Shown piece by piece: positions 1-8,459 of a stretch of 64,000 nucleotides of DNA. The position numbers were made by a program, and so were the translations under genes. Positions within the stretch are counted from its first letter, which is position 1, and each line of letters begins with the position of its first letter. The stretch comes from Sporosarcina cyprini. Lineage in GTDB: Bacteria; Bacillota; Bacilli; Bacillales_A; Planococcaceae. A model generated the notes under the pieces. It did not search any database. It was given only the letters and a program-made list of their open reading frames with translations, and had not been told where the DNA came from. Where the stretch lies: positions 1 to 64,000 of the forward strand of contig NZ_JAKMHX010000033.1 of NCBI RefSeq assembly GCF_022048975.1, written 5' to 3'.

Positions 1-69
1 GAAGTTGGCCAGCTGGACATGGAAAGCACCAGCCGTGGCGTAATTAAAAGGAAAATAGAACAGTGCTAG
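1..69 (+). CDS. 3' end of an upstream gene (22 codons)
   Basis: An open frame runs from the window edge to a TAG at 67-69 and ends ...STSRGVIKRKIEQC. Two terminator-like hairpins follow it at once, which supports this being the true end of a gene read rightwards. The fragment is too short to assign a family. Confidence 0.4.
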   Translation, partial: EVGQLDMESTSRGVIKRKIEQC

Positions 70-108
70 GACGCATTCTCGCAAAAAAACACGAAAAAAA
101 CACGAAAA

Positions 109-142
109 GGGTTGGAAATCAATTTGATTTCCAACCCTTTTG
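109..142. terminator. Intrinsic terminator, probably bidirectional
   Basis: A 14-bp perfect stem has arms at 109-122 and 124-137. T residues follow on the right and A residues precede on the left, so it can work on both strands. It sits between the end of the rightward gene and the end of the leftward HAD gene. Confidence 0.75.
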
Positions 143-153
143 TCTACAGTCTG

Positions 154-190
154 AGCCATCCCGTCTTAATAAAGACAGGATGGCTTTTTT
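154..190. terminator. Second intrinsic terminator at the convergent junction
   Basis: The stem pairs AGCCATCC (154-161) with GGATGGCT (178-185), extended by GTCTT/AAGAC across one mismatch, and is followed by a T run. The T run overlaps the stop codon of the leftward HAD gene. Confidence 0.7.
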
Positions 191-846
191 TATGGCAGTA
201 TCGATTGAAGTTCTATCAGATCATTGATGACCTGATCAGCTTGAGCCAGTTCTTCCTCTTTGGCAAAATCAAATCGGCATCCGATTGAAAGTAGCCCGTT
301 GTCTTTCGCGGCACGGATATCAGACAGCCGGTCTCCAATCATTGCTCCCTTTTTAATATCATATTTTTCAAGAATGCTTTTGACTAAATCACTCTTGTTC
401 AAGGAATCGACTTGCTCTATGCTAAACGTTTCCGTCACCCATTCATCCAAGCCGTAATAACGTACAATAGCCGACAAATAGTCCGGCAATCCGTTGCTTG
501 CGATAAAAATATCGATACTATGCTCTTTCAGGCACCTGAAAACTTCCTTGACGTTCGAATACAGAGCCCCTTTTCCACTAGTAATGTTATCAATTAAGCT
601 CTCGAGAAAATGCGTATCCGCTAATTCCTTCATTTCCTCCGAATGATTCGGCAACAAAGCCGCCCACACTTCAGGCAAAGTCACTCCCATCATATTGCGG
701 TATGTATTAATCGGCGTCTCGCCTTCCCAAGCACCCAATGAACGCAAATGCGCGAATGTGTCATCAAGCGACAGTTCCAGAACCAAATCGGTTTGAAACA
801 AAGTGCCATCCATATCGAAAATCGCTGCTTGTTTTATGTTTCTCAC
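190..846 (-). CDS. HAD-family phosphatase
   Basis: Haloacid-dehalogenase superfamily phosphohydrolase of the small phosphatase/phosphoglycolate-phosphatase type; the substrate is not predictable. Motif I is FDMDGTLF with the two catalytic Asp near the N-terminus. SNG (motif II) and GDRLSDIRAAK (motif III/IV) follow, as expected for a ~215-residue HAD with a helical cap. An ATG at 975 exists, but the 40-odd extra residues it adds look non-homologous. The reading chosen starts at GTG 846, with AAGGA 7 nt upstream. Homologous proteins usually start two or three residues later (MKQAxIFDMDG), where this gene has ATA at 837, 8 nt after GGAG. The start is therefore open, the family is not. Confidence 0.85.
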   Translation of the reverse strand: MRNIKQAAIFDMDGTLFQTDLVLELSLDDTFAHLRSLGAWEGETPINTYRNMMGVTLPEVWAALLPNHSEEMKELADTHFLESLIDNITSGKGALYSNVKEVFRCLKEHSIDIFIASNGLPDYLSAIVRYYGLDEWVTETFSIEQVDSLNKSDLVKSILEKYDIKKGAMIGDRLSDIRAAKDNGLLSIGCRFDFAKEEELAQADQVINDLIELQSILP

Positions 847-996
847 TCCTTTTTCCTTAAAGTCAGTGTAGCATAACGAGTAAAGAAAGGGTTTTGACTG
901 GATGGTGGCGAACAATCGGATTGAAAGGGTAATCAAGTTGGTTTGGGAGTTTGAATATACTCTTTTTAAAGTCAAGGGTTATCATAATCTGTTATC

Positions 997-1016
997 AAAT
1001 ACTAAAAGTAGTATTT
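997..1016. promoter_or_regulatory. Perfect 8-bp inverted repeat between divergent genes
   Basis: AAATACTA-N4-TAGTATTT lies between the leftward HAD gene and the rightward small gene. It could be an operator. It could also act as a weak AT-rich terminator, as TTTT follows. No cognate regulator is recognisable next to it. Confidence 0.35.
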
Positions 1017-1102
1017 TTCTAAGTAGGAGCACTTAGCGTTTTTCATTCCGAACAAACAGCAGAAAGAGCAGGGGAGATTCAGTAGGATGCATTGATAGTC
1101 GA

Positions 1103-1372
1103 ATGGAGAATAGGAATGTGAAATGGAAGGAATGGGGTCTCTTGAATACTATTGATAAAAGAAATCGTTTAGGTGAAGAACCTTTTCAGTACCGGGTGTC
1201 TAAAGATAATACCGTCTTTTTGGATTATTACGGCAGGCAGGTGAAAATCTTAAAAGGAAAAGAAGCAGAGAAATTTTTAAAGAGGATTCATGCAGCTGAA
1301 GACACAACGGAAGAACAATTAATAATGGCAAAGGTAACTGGGAATTTCAAAAGGGGTAATGAAAGAAACTGA
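1103..1372 (+). CDS. Conserved small protein of unknown function
   Basis: An 89-residue soluble, basic protein with no signal peptide or membrane segment. It resembles short Bacillales proteins with an FxYRVxKD...GKQVKxLKGKxAEKF pattern and an AKxTGNFKRGNE ending, all without assigned function. The ATG at 1103 lacks a good ribosome site. GTG 1118 (VKWKEWG), 9 nt after GGAG, is an equally good start and would give 84 residues. A short terminator hairpin follows at 1453. Confidence 0.6.
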   Translation: MENRNVKWKEWGLLNTIDKRNRLGEEPFQYRVSKDNTVFLDYYGRQVKILKGKEAEKFLKRIHAAEDTTEEQLIMAKVTGNFKRGNERN

Positions 1373-1452
1373 GAAGCTAGAATAACAATACTTAGAAACG
1401 GATAGTAAAATGCTGGCCTGGGAAATACAGCCGTCGGACAGCTTTCGCATCT

Positions 1453-1471
1453 CCCTTTGAAAAAGGGTTTT
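1453..1471 (+). terminator. Short intrinsic terminator
   Basis: CCCTTT-N3-AAAGGG followed by TTTTC, downstream of the small gene and before the Cof-type phosphatase gene. Confidence 0.5.
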
Positions 1472-1538
1472 CTTCATATTTCTAATAAGAGAAAAGTTAC
1501 TTATAGTGAACAATTGATGACGAAAAGGGGGATATAAA

Positions 1539-2312
1539 TTGACTTATAAAATCATTTTCTTTGATGTGGATGGCACATTGATCGACTATCAAACGGGTGA
1601 AGTGTCAGCAACTACTCAAAGGGCGATCCGCCAATTAAAGAAAGATAATTATGTGGTGGTCGCTGCAACTGGACGGCCGCTATCTATGTGCCTTGATCTA
1701 GAGTTACTGGGAATCGATGCATTCATTACAGCGAACGGAGCTTATGTGAAGTATAAAGATGAAGTGATATACAAGTCGGTGTTGAGTAAGGAAACCGTGA
1801 CGGGTATCCGCCAATTTGCGGAACGGAGCGGACATTCGCTTACTTATTTTACAGAGACATTAACGATGAATGGCATCCGAAATGAGAATACACTTGCTGC
1901 TTTACGAGAGACATTGTCATTGGACGCATATCCTGAGCAGGATGATCAGGCCATACATAAAGAAATCTATTTGATGTGCTTATATGGAAACCAGGATACG
2001 ATACAGCTTTACGAAAAAGAATTTCCCGGTTTGCGTTTTCAACAATGGCATCCCCAGATCGCAAATGTGTTGCAGAACGAAGTTTCAAAGTCGATTGCAG
2101 CCCAACATGTTTTGGAGTATTTTCATTTGCAGCCGTCCGAAGCCATTGCGTTTGGGGATGGTGAAAATGATATTGATTTATTCCAATTGGTTGGTTTTGG
2201 TGTAGCGATGGGCAATGGTCATGAGAATCTCAAGCGAATTGCAGATTTTGTTACAAAGGATTGTGCGGATGAAGGAATTGAATATGCGTTAAAAACATTG
2301 AAACTTATCTAG
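1539..2312 (+). CDS. Cof-type HAD hydrolase (YkrA-like)
   Basis: A 257-residue Cof/IIB-type HAD phosphatase of the class acting on sugar phosphates and flavin or PLP phosphates. Motif I FFDVDGTLID is at residues 7-16. ATGRP (motif II) and GDGENDIDLF (motif IV) are in place, and the length matches Bacillus YkrA. The start is TTG, preceded by GGGGG at 7 nt. The DinB gene begins 16 nt after its stop, so the two may be co-transcribed. Confidence 0.85.
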   Translation: MTYKIIFFDVDGTLIDYQTGEVSATTQRAIRQLKKDNYVVVAATGRPLSMCLDLELLGIDAFITANGAYVKYKDEVIYKSVLSKETVTGIRQFAERSGHSLTYFTETLTMNGIRNENTLAALRETLSLDAYPEQDDQAIHKEIYLMCLYGNQDTIQLYEKEFPGLRFQQWHPQIANVLQNEVSKSIAAQHVLEYFHLQPSEAIAFGDGENDIDLFQLVGFGVAMGNGHENLKRIADFVTKDCADEGIEYALKTLKLI

Positions 2313-2328
2313 TAAATTGGGGAAGGAC

Positions 2329-2802
2329 ATGCTTGAGAAGTTATTTCAATATAATTGGCAGGTACGTGAGGAATGGATGAAGTGGTGTGAAGAAATTCCC
2401 TACGATGAACTAATTCAAAAGAGAATTGGCGGGATGGGGAGTTTTCTGCATACGCTTTATCATGTTATTGATTGTGAGCAGCTCTGGATTAATCAAATGT
2501 GGAACCAACCAGTCATATCTACAGACCTCAATGCCATTACTCAATTGGATGAAGTCAAATCGTACGATATGCTTACCCAGCAAAGAACAAAACTTTTTTT
2601 GCAAGAACTTGGAAGTGATCATGGGGAACATAGGATACTCGAAATTCAAAAAAGGAATGGAGACATTGTAACGTTTTCCTTTGATAAGGTGTTGTCACAC
2701 ATTGTCACGCATGAAGTCCATCATATTGGGCAACTGTCTATTTGGGCCCGCCAGGTTGGGCTTGAGCCAGTCAACTCGGATCTATTGATTCGCGACTTCT
2801 AA
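2329..2802 (+). CDS. DinB-family putative metal-dependent protein
   Basis: A 157-residue DinB/YfiT four-helix bundle protein. The family coordinates a metal by three His; here H in LYHVID and two in the HEVHHIGQ motif near the C-terminus are visible. DinB relatives include thiol S-transferases, but the activity here is unknown. The ATG at 2329 is chosen over TTG 2317, because GGGG lies 6 nt before the ATG and nothing precedes the TTG. A close paralogue lies at 13543-14013. Confidence 0.85.
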   Translation: MLEKLFQYNWQVREEWMKWCEEIPYDELIQKRIGGMGSFLHTLYHVIDCEQLWINQMWNQPVISTDLNAITQLDEVKSYDMLTQQRTKLFLQELGSDHGEHRILEIQKRNGDIVTFSFDKVLSHIVTHEVHHIGQLSIWARQVGLEPVNSDLLIRDF

Positions 2803-2823
2803 CGTTGTGACTTCAAATGACTA

Positions 2824-2852
2824 TTTACAACAGATGAGCTGGCTTGTATCTT
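2824..2852 (+). promoter_or_regulatory. Candidate sigma-A promoter of arsRB
   Basis: TTTACA, 17 bp, TATCTT. The ArsR-type palindrome begins at the last base of the -10 element, a position where a bound repressor would block RNA polymerase. Confidence 0.45.
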
Positions 2853-2873
2853 ATATAAGTGATTACTTATATA
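2852..2873. promoter_or_regulatory. ArsR operator palindrome
   Basis: TATATAAGT-N4-ACTTATATA is a perfect 9-bp inverted repeat ending just before the AGGAGG ribosome site of arsR. Size, AT-richness and place fit the operators of ArsR/SmtB repressors, which fall off DNA when arsenite or antimonite binds. Confidence 0.7.
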
Positions 2874-2882
2874 GGAGGACTT

Positions 2883-3188
2883 ATGGATATACATGTAATG
2901 GAAAAACAATTAAAAGCCTTAGCGGATGTAAACCGTTTAACATTGCTGGCACTCATGAAAAACGGAGAAGTATGTGTATGCCAATTTGTTAATGTTCTGC
3001 CGATTTCGCAGCCTGCTGTAAGCCAGCATTTACGCAAGTTGCGAGAGGCGGGAATTATTACAGAGCGCAAAGCTGGCAATTGGAAGCACTTCCGATTGGC
3101 AGAAGGGCTATCACCAGTTGTAGAGACTGTCATTGATGGGCTTGATGCAATTCCCGTATGCCCAAACGGTGGTGATATGCGATGCTGA
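2883..3188 (+). CDS. arsR: ArsR-family arsenical-responsive repressor
   Basis: A 101-residue winged-helix repressor. The metalloid-binding CVC pair (Cys31, Cys33) lies in the ELCVCDL-like stretch EVCVCQF. The recognition region [17 protein letters not shown] follows. ATG 2883 is chosen because GGAGG lies 7 nt upstream; the longer frame would start inside the operator. Its stop overlaps arsB by 7 nt, so repressor and pump are translationally linked and autoregulated. Confidence 0.9.
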   Translation: MDIHVMEKQLKALADVNRLTLLALMKNGEVCVCQFVNVLPISQPAVSQHLRKLREAGIITERKAGNWKHFRLAEGLSPVVETVIDGLDAIPVCPNGGDMRC

Positions 3189-4471
3189 TACTAGCCGGCC
3201 TTATTTTTATTGCAACGTTGGTTTTTGTCATTTGGCAGCCGAAAGGCTTGAATATCGGTTGGTCTGCTTGTATAGGAGCTGTGCTTGCCTTACTTGCGGG
3301 TGTTGTGAATGCCGGGGATGTGCTGGAAGTGGTGCAAATCACTTGGAATGCAACTTTGAGCTTTATTGCGATCATTATCATTTCACTTATTTTGGATGAA
3401 ATTGGTCTGTTTGAATGGGCGGCGCTTCATATGGCGCGAATTGCAAGAGGACACGGCGTTCGGATGTTCGTCTATGTGAGCCTGCTTGGAGCGGTGGTTT
3501 CAGCTTTATTTGCAAATGATGGAGCAGCGCTTATTTTAACCCCAATTGTTCTTGCAATGGTGCGGAATTTAAACTTTGAAGAAAAGATGATTTTCCCATT
3601 TATTATGGCGAGTGGTTTTATTGCCGATACGACAAGCCTGCCATTCATCGTGAGCAATCTCGTGAATATTGTTTCTGTCGATTTTTTTGGTATTGGCTTT
3701 GTTGAATATGCCTTACATATGGTGATTCCGAACTTATTCTCATTGCTGGCGACGATTGTCGTGCTTCTTCTCTATTTTAGAAAATCCATCCCGCGCACGT
3801 ACCGGCTGGAGAAACTGAAAGAGCCGGAAGAGGCGATTAAAGACTTGCGCTTATTCCGTCTTTCGTGGGGTGTGCTCGCCGTCTTGGTAATCGGCTATTT
3901 CTCCAGTGAATGGACCGGGATTCCTGTATCGTTCATTGTGGGCAGCATTGCGCTGCTGTTTTTAGTGCTGGCGCGCAAGAGTGCAGCCGTGAATACGGGT
4001 GCTGTCATAAAAGGGGCACCTTGGAATATCGTCTTCTTCTCCGTTGGGATGTATGTTGTGGTGTACGGGCTCGGGAATGCAGGGCTGACAAACGCTCTCG
4101 CCGCTTTGATAGAAGCCGGGGCGGATCAAGGACTGTTTGTCGGTACTGTTTCAATGGGGTTCCTTGCGGCGTTCTTGTCTTCTGTCATGAATAATTTGCC
4201 GACGGTCATGGTGAATGCCCTTGCTATAGCGGAAACGGATACTACCGGGATACTTAGGGAAGCCCTGATTTATGCGAATGTGATTGGATCCGATCTAGGG
4301 CCGAAAATCACGCCAATCGGTTCCTTAGCAACACTTGTCTGGCTGCATGTGCTGAGCCAAAAAGGGATTAAAATTTCATGGGGAACTTATTTCAAGACAG
4401 GAATTGTTTTGACGCTTCCTATTCTATTCATTACGCTAGTTGGGCTGTATTTGACATTGTTGATCAAATAA
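3182..4471 (+). CDS. arsB: Arsenite efflux permease ArsB
   Basis: A 429-residue, roughly 10-12-helix membrane protein of the ArsB/NhaD ion transporter superfamily, which exports As(III)/Sb(III) driven by the membrane potential. Typical stretches are [13 protein letters not shown] and [11 protein letters not shown], the two pseudo-symmetric half-site motifs, and [20 protein letters not shown]-like [19 protein letters not shown] near the C-terminus. It overlaps arsR. No arsC or arsA follows; a terminator closes the operon. Confidence 0.92.
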   Translation: MLILAGLIFIATLVFVIWQPKGLNIGWSACIGAVLALLAGVVNAGDVLEVVQITWNATLSFIAIIIISLILDEIGLFEWAALHMARIARGHGVRMFVYVSLLGAVVSALFANDGAALILTPIVLAMVRNLNFEEKMIFPFIMASGFIADTTSLPFIVSNLVNIVSVDFFGIGFVEYALHMVIPNLFSLLATIVVLLLYFRKSIPRTYRLEKLKEPEEAIKDLRLFRLSWGVLAVLVIGYFSSEWTGIPVSFIVGSIALLFLVLARKSAAVNTGAVIKGAPWNIVFFSVGMYVVVYGLGNAGLTNALAALIEAGADQGLFVGTVSMGFLAAFLSSVMNNLPTVMVNALAIAETDTTGILREALIYANVIGSDLGPKITPIGSLATLVWLHVLSQKGIKISWGTYFKTGIVLTLPILFITLVGLYLTLLIK

Positions 4472-4495
4472 AGAATGGATTGTTCTCAATAAATA

Positions 4496-4528
4496 AAGCT
4501 GTCCGGCCAGAGATCCGCCGGACAGCTT
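4496..4528. terminator. Bidirectional terminator between arsB and the HxlR gene
   Basis: A perfect 12-bp stem: AAGCTGTCCGGC (4496-4507) pairs with GCCGGACAGCTT (4517-4528). It lies at the convergent junction. Confidence 0.8.
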
Positions 4529-4532
4529 ATTA

Positions 4533-4859
4533 TCATTTTAATTTTCCTTTTCGAATGGCATGTGCCGTACCCCATTCATGCATGGTATTCAGTACGGTCT
4601 GCAGGCTTCTGCCGTATTCTGAGATTGAATACTCCACGCGGGGTGGTACTTCGGGATAGACGATGCGGTCTACGATGTCTTCCTCTTCCAATTCCCGCAG
4701 CTGCTTTGTCAGCATTTTTTGTGTGATGCCCGGCATGAGACGTTTCAATTCACTGAAGCGCAACGTACCTTCGTTGAAAAGGTTTAATAAGATGATCGGC
4801 TTCCATTTCCCGACTAAGATTCCGAGTGCTTCTTCAACCTTGCATTGTTCTGCTTCCAC
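4533..4859 (-). CDS. HxlR-family transcriptional regulator
   Basis: A winged-helix regulator of about 108 residues with the HxlR signature: LVGKWKPIILLNLF, then LRFSELKRLMPGITQKMLTKQL and a wing with YPEVPPRVEYSIS. The family senses redox or electrophile stress or formaldehyde; a single Cys near the N-terminus (EQCKVEEAL) is the usual sensor position. GTG 4859 has GGAG 9 nt upstream; a TTG at 4874 has none. The Nudix gene lies just upstream on the same strand, so the pair may form an operon. Confidence 0.85.
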   Translation of the reverse strand: MEAEQCKVEEALGILVGKWKPIILLNLFNEGTLRFSELKRLMPGITQKMLTKQLRELEEEDIVDRIVYPEVPPRVEYSISEYGRSLQTVLNTMHEWGTAHAIRKGKLK

Positions 4860-4896
4860 ATTGATCGACTCCAATATTTATTTTACTTACGCCGAA

Positions 4897-5370
4897 TTAC
4901 GTTTTTCGTATCCGGACGCTTCCTTCTTTGTTGTTCTCTTCGTCCCATTCCACCTGTATTTCAAACGTTCCTTCCTCGAAAAACAGGGGGAATCTCCTTC
5001 TGACGGACGGCTGCATCGGGAGGTGGGTGGCTTCCTCTATGTGTACCCACATCGGTTTCCCTTCCCGTGTCTCTTCCGACAGGGTTCCCGTAAAGGTGTC
5101 CGTCCAATAATTGAAAATCATATATCTGTCTTTTTTGACTGGGTTAACGTATTCATATAAACCTTTGTATACCAAGTGGCTGACATCCAAACCTGTTTCT
5201 TCCTTCACTTCACGAATCGCGGCATCCGTAAAAGATTCTGGGAACTCGACCTTCCCGCCTGGCGGAATAAACCCTTTGAAATGATCATGCTGCCGGTCTA
5301 GCAGGAGAACGTAGTCGCCATTTTGCACCATACAAACGGTCCAGAATTTTATATTGATTGGTTCATTCAT
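4897..5370 (-). CDS. Nudix hydrolase (MutT/8-oxo-dGTP-ase type)
   Basis: A 157-residue Nudix pyrophosphohydrolase. The Nudix box spans residues 39-61 (GKVEFPESFTDAAIREVKEE...TG) with REVKEE carrying the metal-binding glutamates. The fold suits cleavage of oxidised nucleoside triphosphates or a related NDP-X; the substrate is unassigned. The ATG has GAGGTGG upstream. It precedes the HxlR gene by 37 nt. Confidence 0.88.
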   Translation of the reverse strand: MNEPINIKFWTVCMVQNGDYVLLLDRQHDHFKGFIPPGGKVEFPESFTDAAIREVKEETGLDVSHLVYKGLYEYVNPVKKDRYMIFNYWTDTFTGTLSEETREGKPMWVHIEEATHLPMQPSVRRRFPLFFEEGTFEIQVEWDEENNKEGSVRIRKT

Positions 5371-5541
5371 AATTTGACCACCTCAATTACTATCCTGCCA
5401 CTTTCTATTTTAGCGCAAGGCAGGCCGGATGAACATGCTGTTGCTTTTTCCAATGTAATCTTCCTGCTATTTATTGTATAATTCATTTGCAATATTCAGG
5501 ACTTTAAGAACTCATTCAATGAAGGGGAAGAGGGGGAAGGT

Positions 5542-5895
5542 ATGGGAAAAGTGGTAGGGTTTGAGTTGAACAGTCAACATCCGGAGAAGGCTATCGAGTT
5601 TTACGGTGAAGTGTTTGGATGGAGCATAGCACCGCCGAATTGGGAGTATTGGCCGGTGAAAACGGAGGATAGTGATGGCGGTATTAACGGAGGCATTTGC
5701 AAGGGGCCGAGTGATTATCCACATGGCATCCGTATCCAAATCGAAGTGGACTCGATTGATGAAACTATCGGGAAGGCGACAGACATGGGCGCGCTCGTCG
5801 TACGGGAAAAGATGGAGTTTGACGAGTTCTACTTGGCGTATCTTGTCGATCCGACGGGTCTTGGCATTGGTCTGATTGAAAATAAAAAGAAGTGA
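5542..5895 (+). CDS. VOC-family (glyoxalase-like) protein
   Basis: A 117-residue single VOC domain, made of two beta-alpha-beta-beta-beta modules: VGFELNSQHPEKAIEFYGEV opens the first and DPTGLGIGLIE closes the second. Family members are metal-dependent lyases, dioxygenases or resistance proteins. The substrate is unknown. A purine-rich ribosome site (GGGGAAGAGGGGGAAGG) lies directly before the ATG. Confidence 0.8.
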   Translation: MGKVVGFELNSQHPEKAIEFYGEVFGWSIAPPNWEYWPVKTEDSDGGINGGICKGPSDYPHGIRIQIEVDSIDETIGKATDMGALVVREKMEFDEFYLAYLVDPTGLGIGLIENKKK

Positions 5896-6099
5896 ATGCA
5901 AGTTGGCCAGACGTATGGTTCGAAAGGAGAACTGTGCGGCTGGCTTTTATTATGAATTTCTCAAGTGCCTGGAGGCTTCCGTGGAATACTTGGCTGTTTG
6001 GAAAATGACTTGTAACTTGAAAGGATATGAGCATGAGGAATATGAATGCAATGAGTTCTCGGCGCGCGATGAGACGCCTGCAACCTTGAGGCGACTAAG

Positions 6100-6327
6100 T
6101 TATTCGTTGCCATCCACTTGGTCACTCTCAGCTCTTGATTTGACTAACCTCTTCTTCAGAAAGAGGTAAATCCCGTTTAGTAATAATACAATCAGTGAAC
6201 CCGTCCATATGCCTAACGCATAATAGAGATCTAATCCAAACAAAGAGCCAACGAGTGGGGCAATAATGGCCATAGCCAGTACAGAAATAATACCTCTAGT
6301 GTTCCTGCTGTAATGTTTGAACGCCAT
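6100..6327 (-). CDS. Small two-helix membrane protein
   Basis: 75 residues with two hydrophobic helices (about 12-32 and 36-56) and a charged C-terminal tail. GAGGAGG lies 6 nt before the ATG, which supports a real gene. Family not recognised; the function is unknown. Confidence 0.65.
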   Translation of the reverse strand: MAFKHYSRNTRGIISVLAMAIIAPLVGSLFGLDLYYALGIWTGSLIVLLLNGIYLFLKKRLVKSRAESDQVDGNE

Positions 6328-6667
6328 ACACTCTCCTCCTCTATGTAATTCTAAAACATTTCCAATTAAAAGATAACCATAATTACCCAGAACATTACTT
6401 TTAAATCAAGTCTGCTTTAAGTAGAAGGCAAGGGAGTGTCAAAATACATTCACTTTTTGGCTTGTAGTATTGTATTGCGCTAGTATTGGAAACCGGAAGG
6501 ATTAAGGAAAGCTACTTCTGTTTATTATTATTTGATTAAACACAGTGAGAGATTCGTAATAAGTCTCTTTTCATTTGAATAGATTGGCGTGGTATTGAGG
6601 ATTCGTCCGTTTTGAAACCTTGCAAGAGGGAAGTCAATGAATAGAATCCGATAATGAGGTGAGGACA
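6328..6667. other. Intergenic stretch between divergent genes
   Basis: AT-rich spacer between the small membrane protein gene (leftward) and the YqcI/YcgG gene (rightward). Only a GAGGTGAGG ribosome site at its right end and short AGTATTG direct repeats near 6467-6489 are visible. The long leftward frame over 6528-7172 is a shadow of the YqcI gene. Confidence 0.5.
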
Positions 6668-7396
6668 ATGAAGGCTTTGTTGACGAAGGAAGACTTTGTG
6701 GAAAGAAAGGATTTGCCTGCTTGGCTGCTGGAGAGTTACAAGACATTTCACGAAACAGTGACGGAGAAGACATTTCCGTGCTACTTCGGTATGGGCGGGG
6801 AAATGAAGGGGGAACTGCGGTATGCGTACATAACGCAGCAGGACTGGTCAAATCTTCCTGATGCGCTTTACGAGTTTTTAAGGCTCTTCGATGAGCCAAA
6901 ACATAAACGGCATGGGTTGTTCGCCTTCGTGGAACCATTTGAGAAGGAAGGGGACCTGGAAGCATACAGAAAACAATTCTGGGACATTCTTCAGTACTTG
7001 CACGAGAATGATAAAATCGAATGGCCGCCAGACAGCCCGAAGGACCCCGAACATTACTTATGGGATTTCCATTTTGGTGGTGAACCGATCTTCGTTTTTG
7101 GCAATGCTCCTGCATATAAGCAACGCAAAACGAGGGATTTGGGCCAATCAATGGTGCTCGGTTTCCAGCCAAGACGCATTTTCCAAGGCTTGAAGGGGAC
7201 AGAAAAAGGCGGTATCATGTCGAGGGAGAAAGTGCGCCAGCGTGTTGAGGTGTGGGATCAGCTGCCGAAGCATCCTGACATTAGCCATTACGGCGATCCG
7301 AAGCACAACGAGTGGAAGCAATTTTTTATCGGGGATGATGCTGAGCCAATTGTGGCAAAATGCCCTTTTTCACATAAAGAGATGAAGACGATATAA
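6668..7396 (+). CDS. YqcI/YcgG family protein
   Basis: A 242-residue soluble protein of the YqcI/YcgG family; no biochemical function is established. Family-like features include FPCYFG near residue 35, conserved W and D residues (HYLWDFHFGGEPIFVFGN) and the C-terminal AKCPFSHK. ATG 6668 follows GAGGTGAGG; a GTG 9 nt upstream lies inside that ribosome site. A terminator follows. Confidence 0.85.
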   Translation: MKALLTKEDFVERKDLPAWLLESYKTFHETVTEKTFPCYFGMGGEMKGELRYAYITQQDWSNLPDALYEFLRLFDEPKHKRHGLFAFVEPFEKEGDLEAYRKQFWDILQYLHENDKIEWPPDSPKDPEHYLWDFHFGGEPIFVFGNAPAYKQRKTRDLGQSMVLGFQPRRIFQGLKGTEKGGIMSREKVRQRVEVWDQLPKHPDISHYGDPKHNEWKQFFIGDDAEPIVAKCPFSHKEMKTI

Positions 7397-7410
7397 GTTA
7401 TTAGCACAAC

Positions 7411-7442
7411 AACGGATTGGCTCTGAAGCCTTTCCGTTTTTT
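7411..7442 (+). terminator. Intrinsic terminator
   Basis: AACGGA-tt-GGCT/AGCC-tt-TCCGTT with a CTGA loop, followed by seven T. It ends the YqcI/YcgG gene. The 250 nt to the next start show no further feature. Confidence 0.8.
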
Positions 7443-7694
7443 TGCGTTCTATTTTTTATAATTCCTCCTTACGATCTCCTTACTCCTTTTCTACCTTTCT
7501 CCTATGAAACTAAACACGGAATCGAGTTAAGGTGAAGAGGACGAAGAGATTGAAAGAATCTAATTAAGTAAATCAGTTAAGACAAATGACAAAAATGTAA
7601 GTTGCCGTCTCTCTTTTGTTCGTTACTTCGATGGATGGCCTTGTGCTTCCATCGTATGCTTGGAGTATTAGGTAAAGAAAGCAGGAGGATTCAC

Positions 7695-8459
7695 ATGGAA
7701 GTCTTGTCAGTAGAGAAGCTGTCAAAAACCTATGAAACTGCAGGCGGCTCTGTACAAGCGCTGAAAAGCATTTCATTTACATTAAAGAGAGGCGAGTTGA
7801 TAGCCGTCATGGGCACGAGCGGCTCAGGAAAGAGCACGCTGCTTAATATACTTGGCGCATTGGATGAACCGACCTCAGGCAAGATAGTAATGAACGGTCA
7901 AACATCAAATCAAATGTTTCGGGAACCGTATGCGACAGATTTTCGCCGGGACCATATTGGTTTCATCTTTCAGTCCTTTCATTTGCTCAAAGACTTAACG
8001 GTGGAAGAGAATATTGGGCTGCCCCTATTAATAAAAAATGAGACGAAGGAGCAAATCCGGCAAAAGACTAGTGCCATGGTGGAGCTGATGGGACTTCGGG
8101 AATGGAGGCACCACCGTCCGGTCCAGCTTTCGGGAGGCCAGCAGCAGCGCGTGGCAATTGGCCGGGCGTTGATTACAGAACCTCCAATCATACTTGCGGA
8201 TGAATTGACAGGAAACTTGGACACGAATACATCCAATGATATTTTGCGGGTGCTGACAGAGTTGAAGGCGAAGCTGAACCAAAGCATGCTCGTCGTGACA
8301 CATGATCCGAATGTCGCAACGTATGCGGATCGCGTACTGTTTTTCCATGATGGAGAAATGGTGGATACGTATACGTGCAAAGGGACTGGAGATATGGAAG
8401 AAATCATGAGAATCTTCCAGGTGATTTTGGAGGGACGTGCACATGAAGTCGTTAAATGA
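7695..8459 (+). CDS. ABC transporter ATP-binding protein (MacB/BceA-like)
   Basis: A 254-residue ATPase with Walker A GTSGSGKST (40-48), Q-loop FQSFH, signature LSGGQQQR and Walker B ILADE followed by LTGNLD. The usual Pro of the ADEPTGNLD motif is Leu here. The sequence class (LolD/MacB) pairs with FtsX-type permeases that move hydrophobic compounds or peptides without a classical transport channel. ATG 7695 has GGAGG 6 nt upstream; the longer open frame upstream is not gene-like. The permease gene overlaps its end by 17 nt. Confidence 0.9.
   Translation: MEVLSVEKLSKTYETAGGSVQALKSISFTLKRGELIAVMGTSGSGKSTLLNILGALDEPTSGKIVMNGQTSNQMFREPYATDFRRDHIGFIFQSFHLLKDLTVEENIGLPLLIKNETKEQIRQKTSAMVELMGLREWRHHRPVQLSGGQQQRVAIGRALITEPPIILADELTGNLDTNTSNDILRVLTELKAKLNQSMLVVTHDPNVATYADRVLFFHDGEMVDTYTCKGTGDMEEIMRIFQVILEGRAHEVVK

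Noticed and set aside
5876-6169. 97-codon rightward frame after the VOC gene
   Set aside because: Starts inside the VOC gene, overlaps the antisense small membrane gene, and has no ribosome site or recognisable protein character.
6528-7172. 214-codon leftward frame opposite the YqcI/YcgG gene
   Set aside because: Antisense shadow of a well-recognised family; it has no start context or domain.
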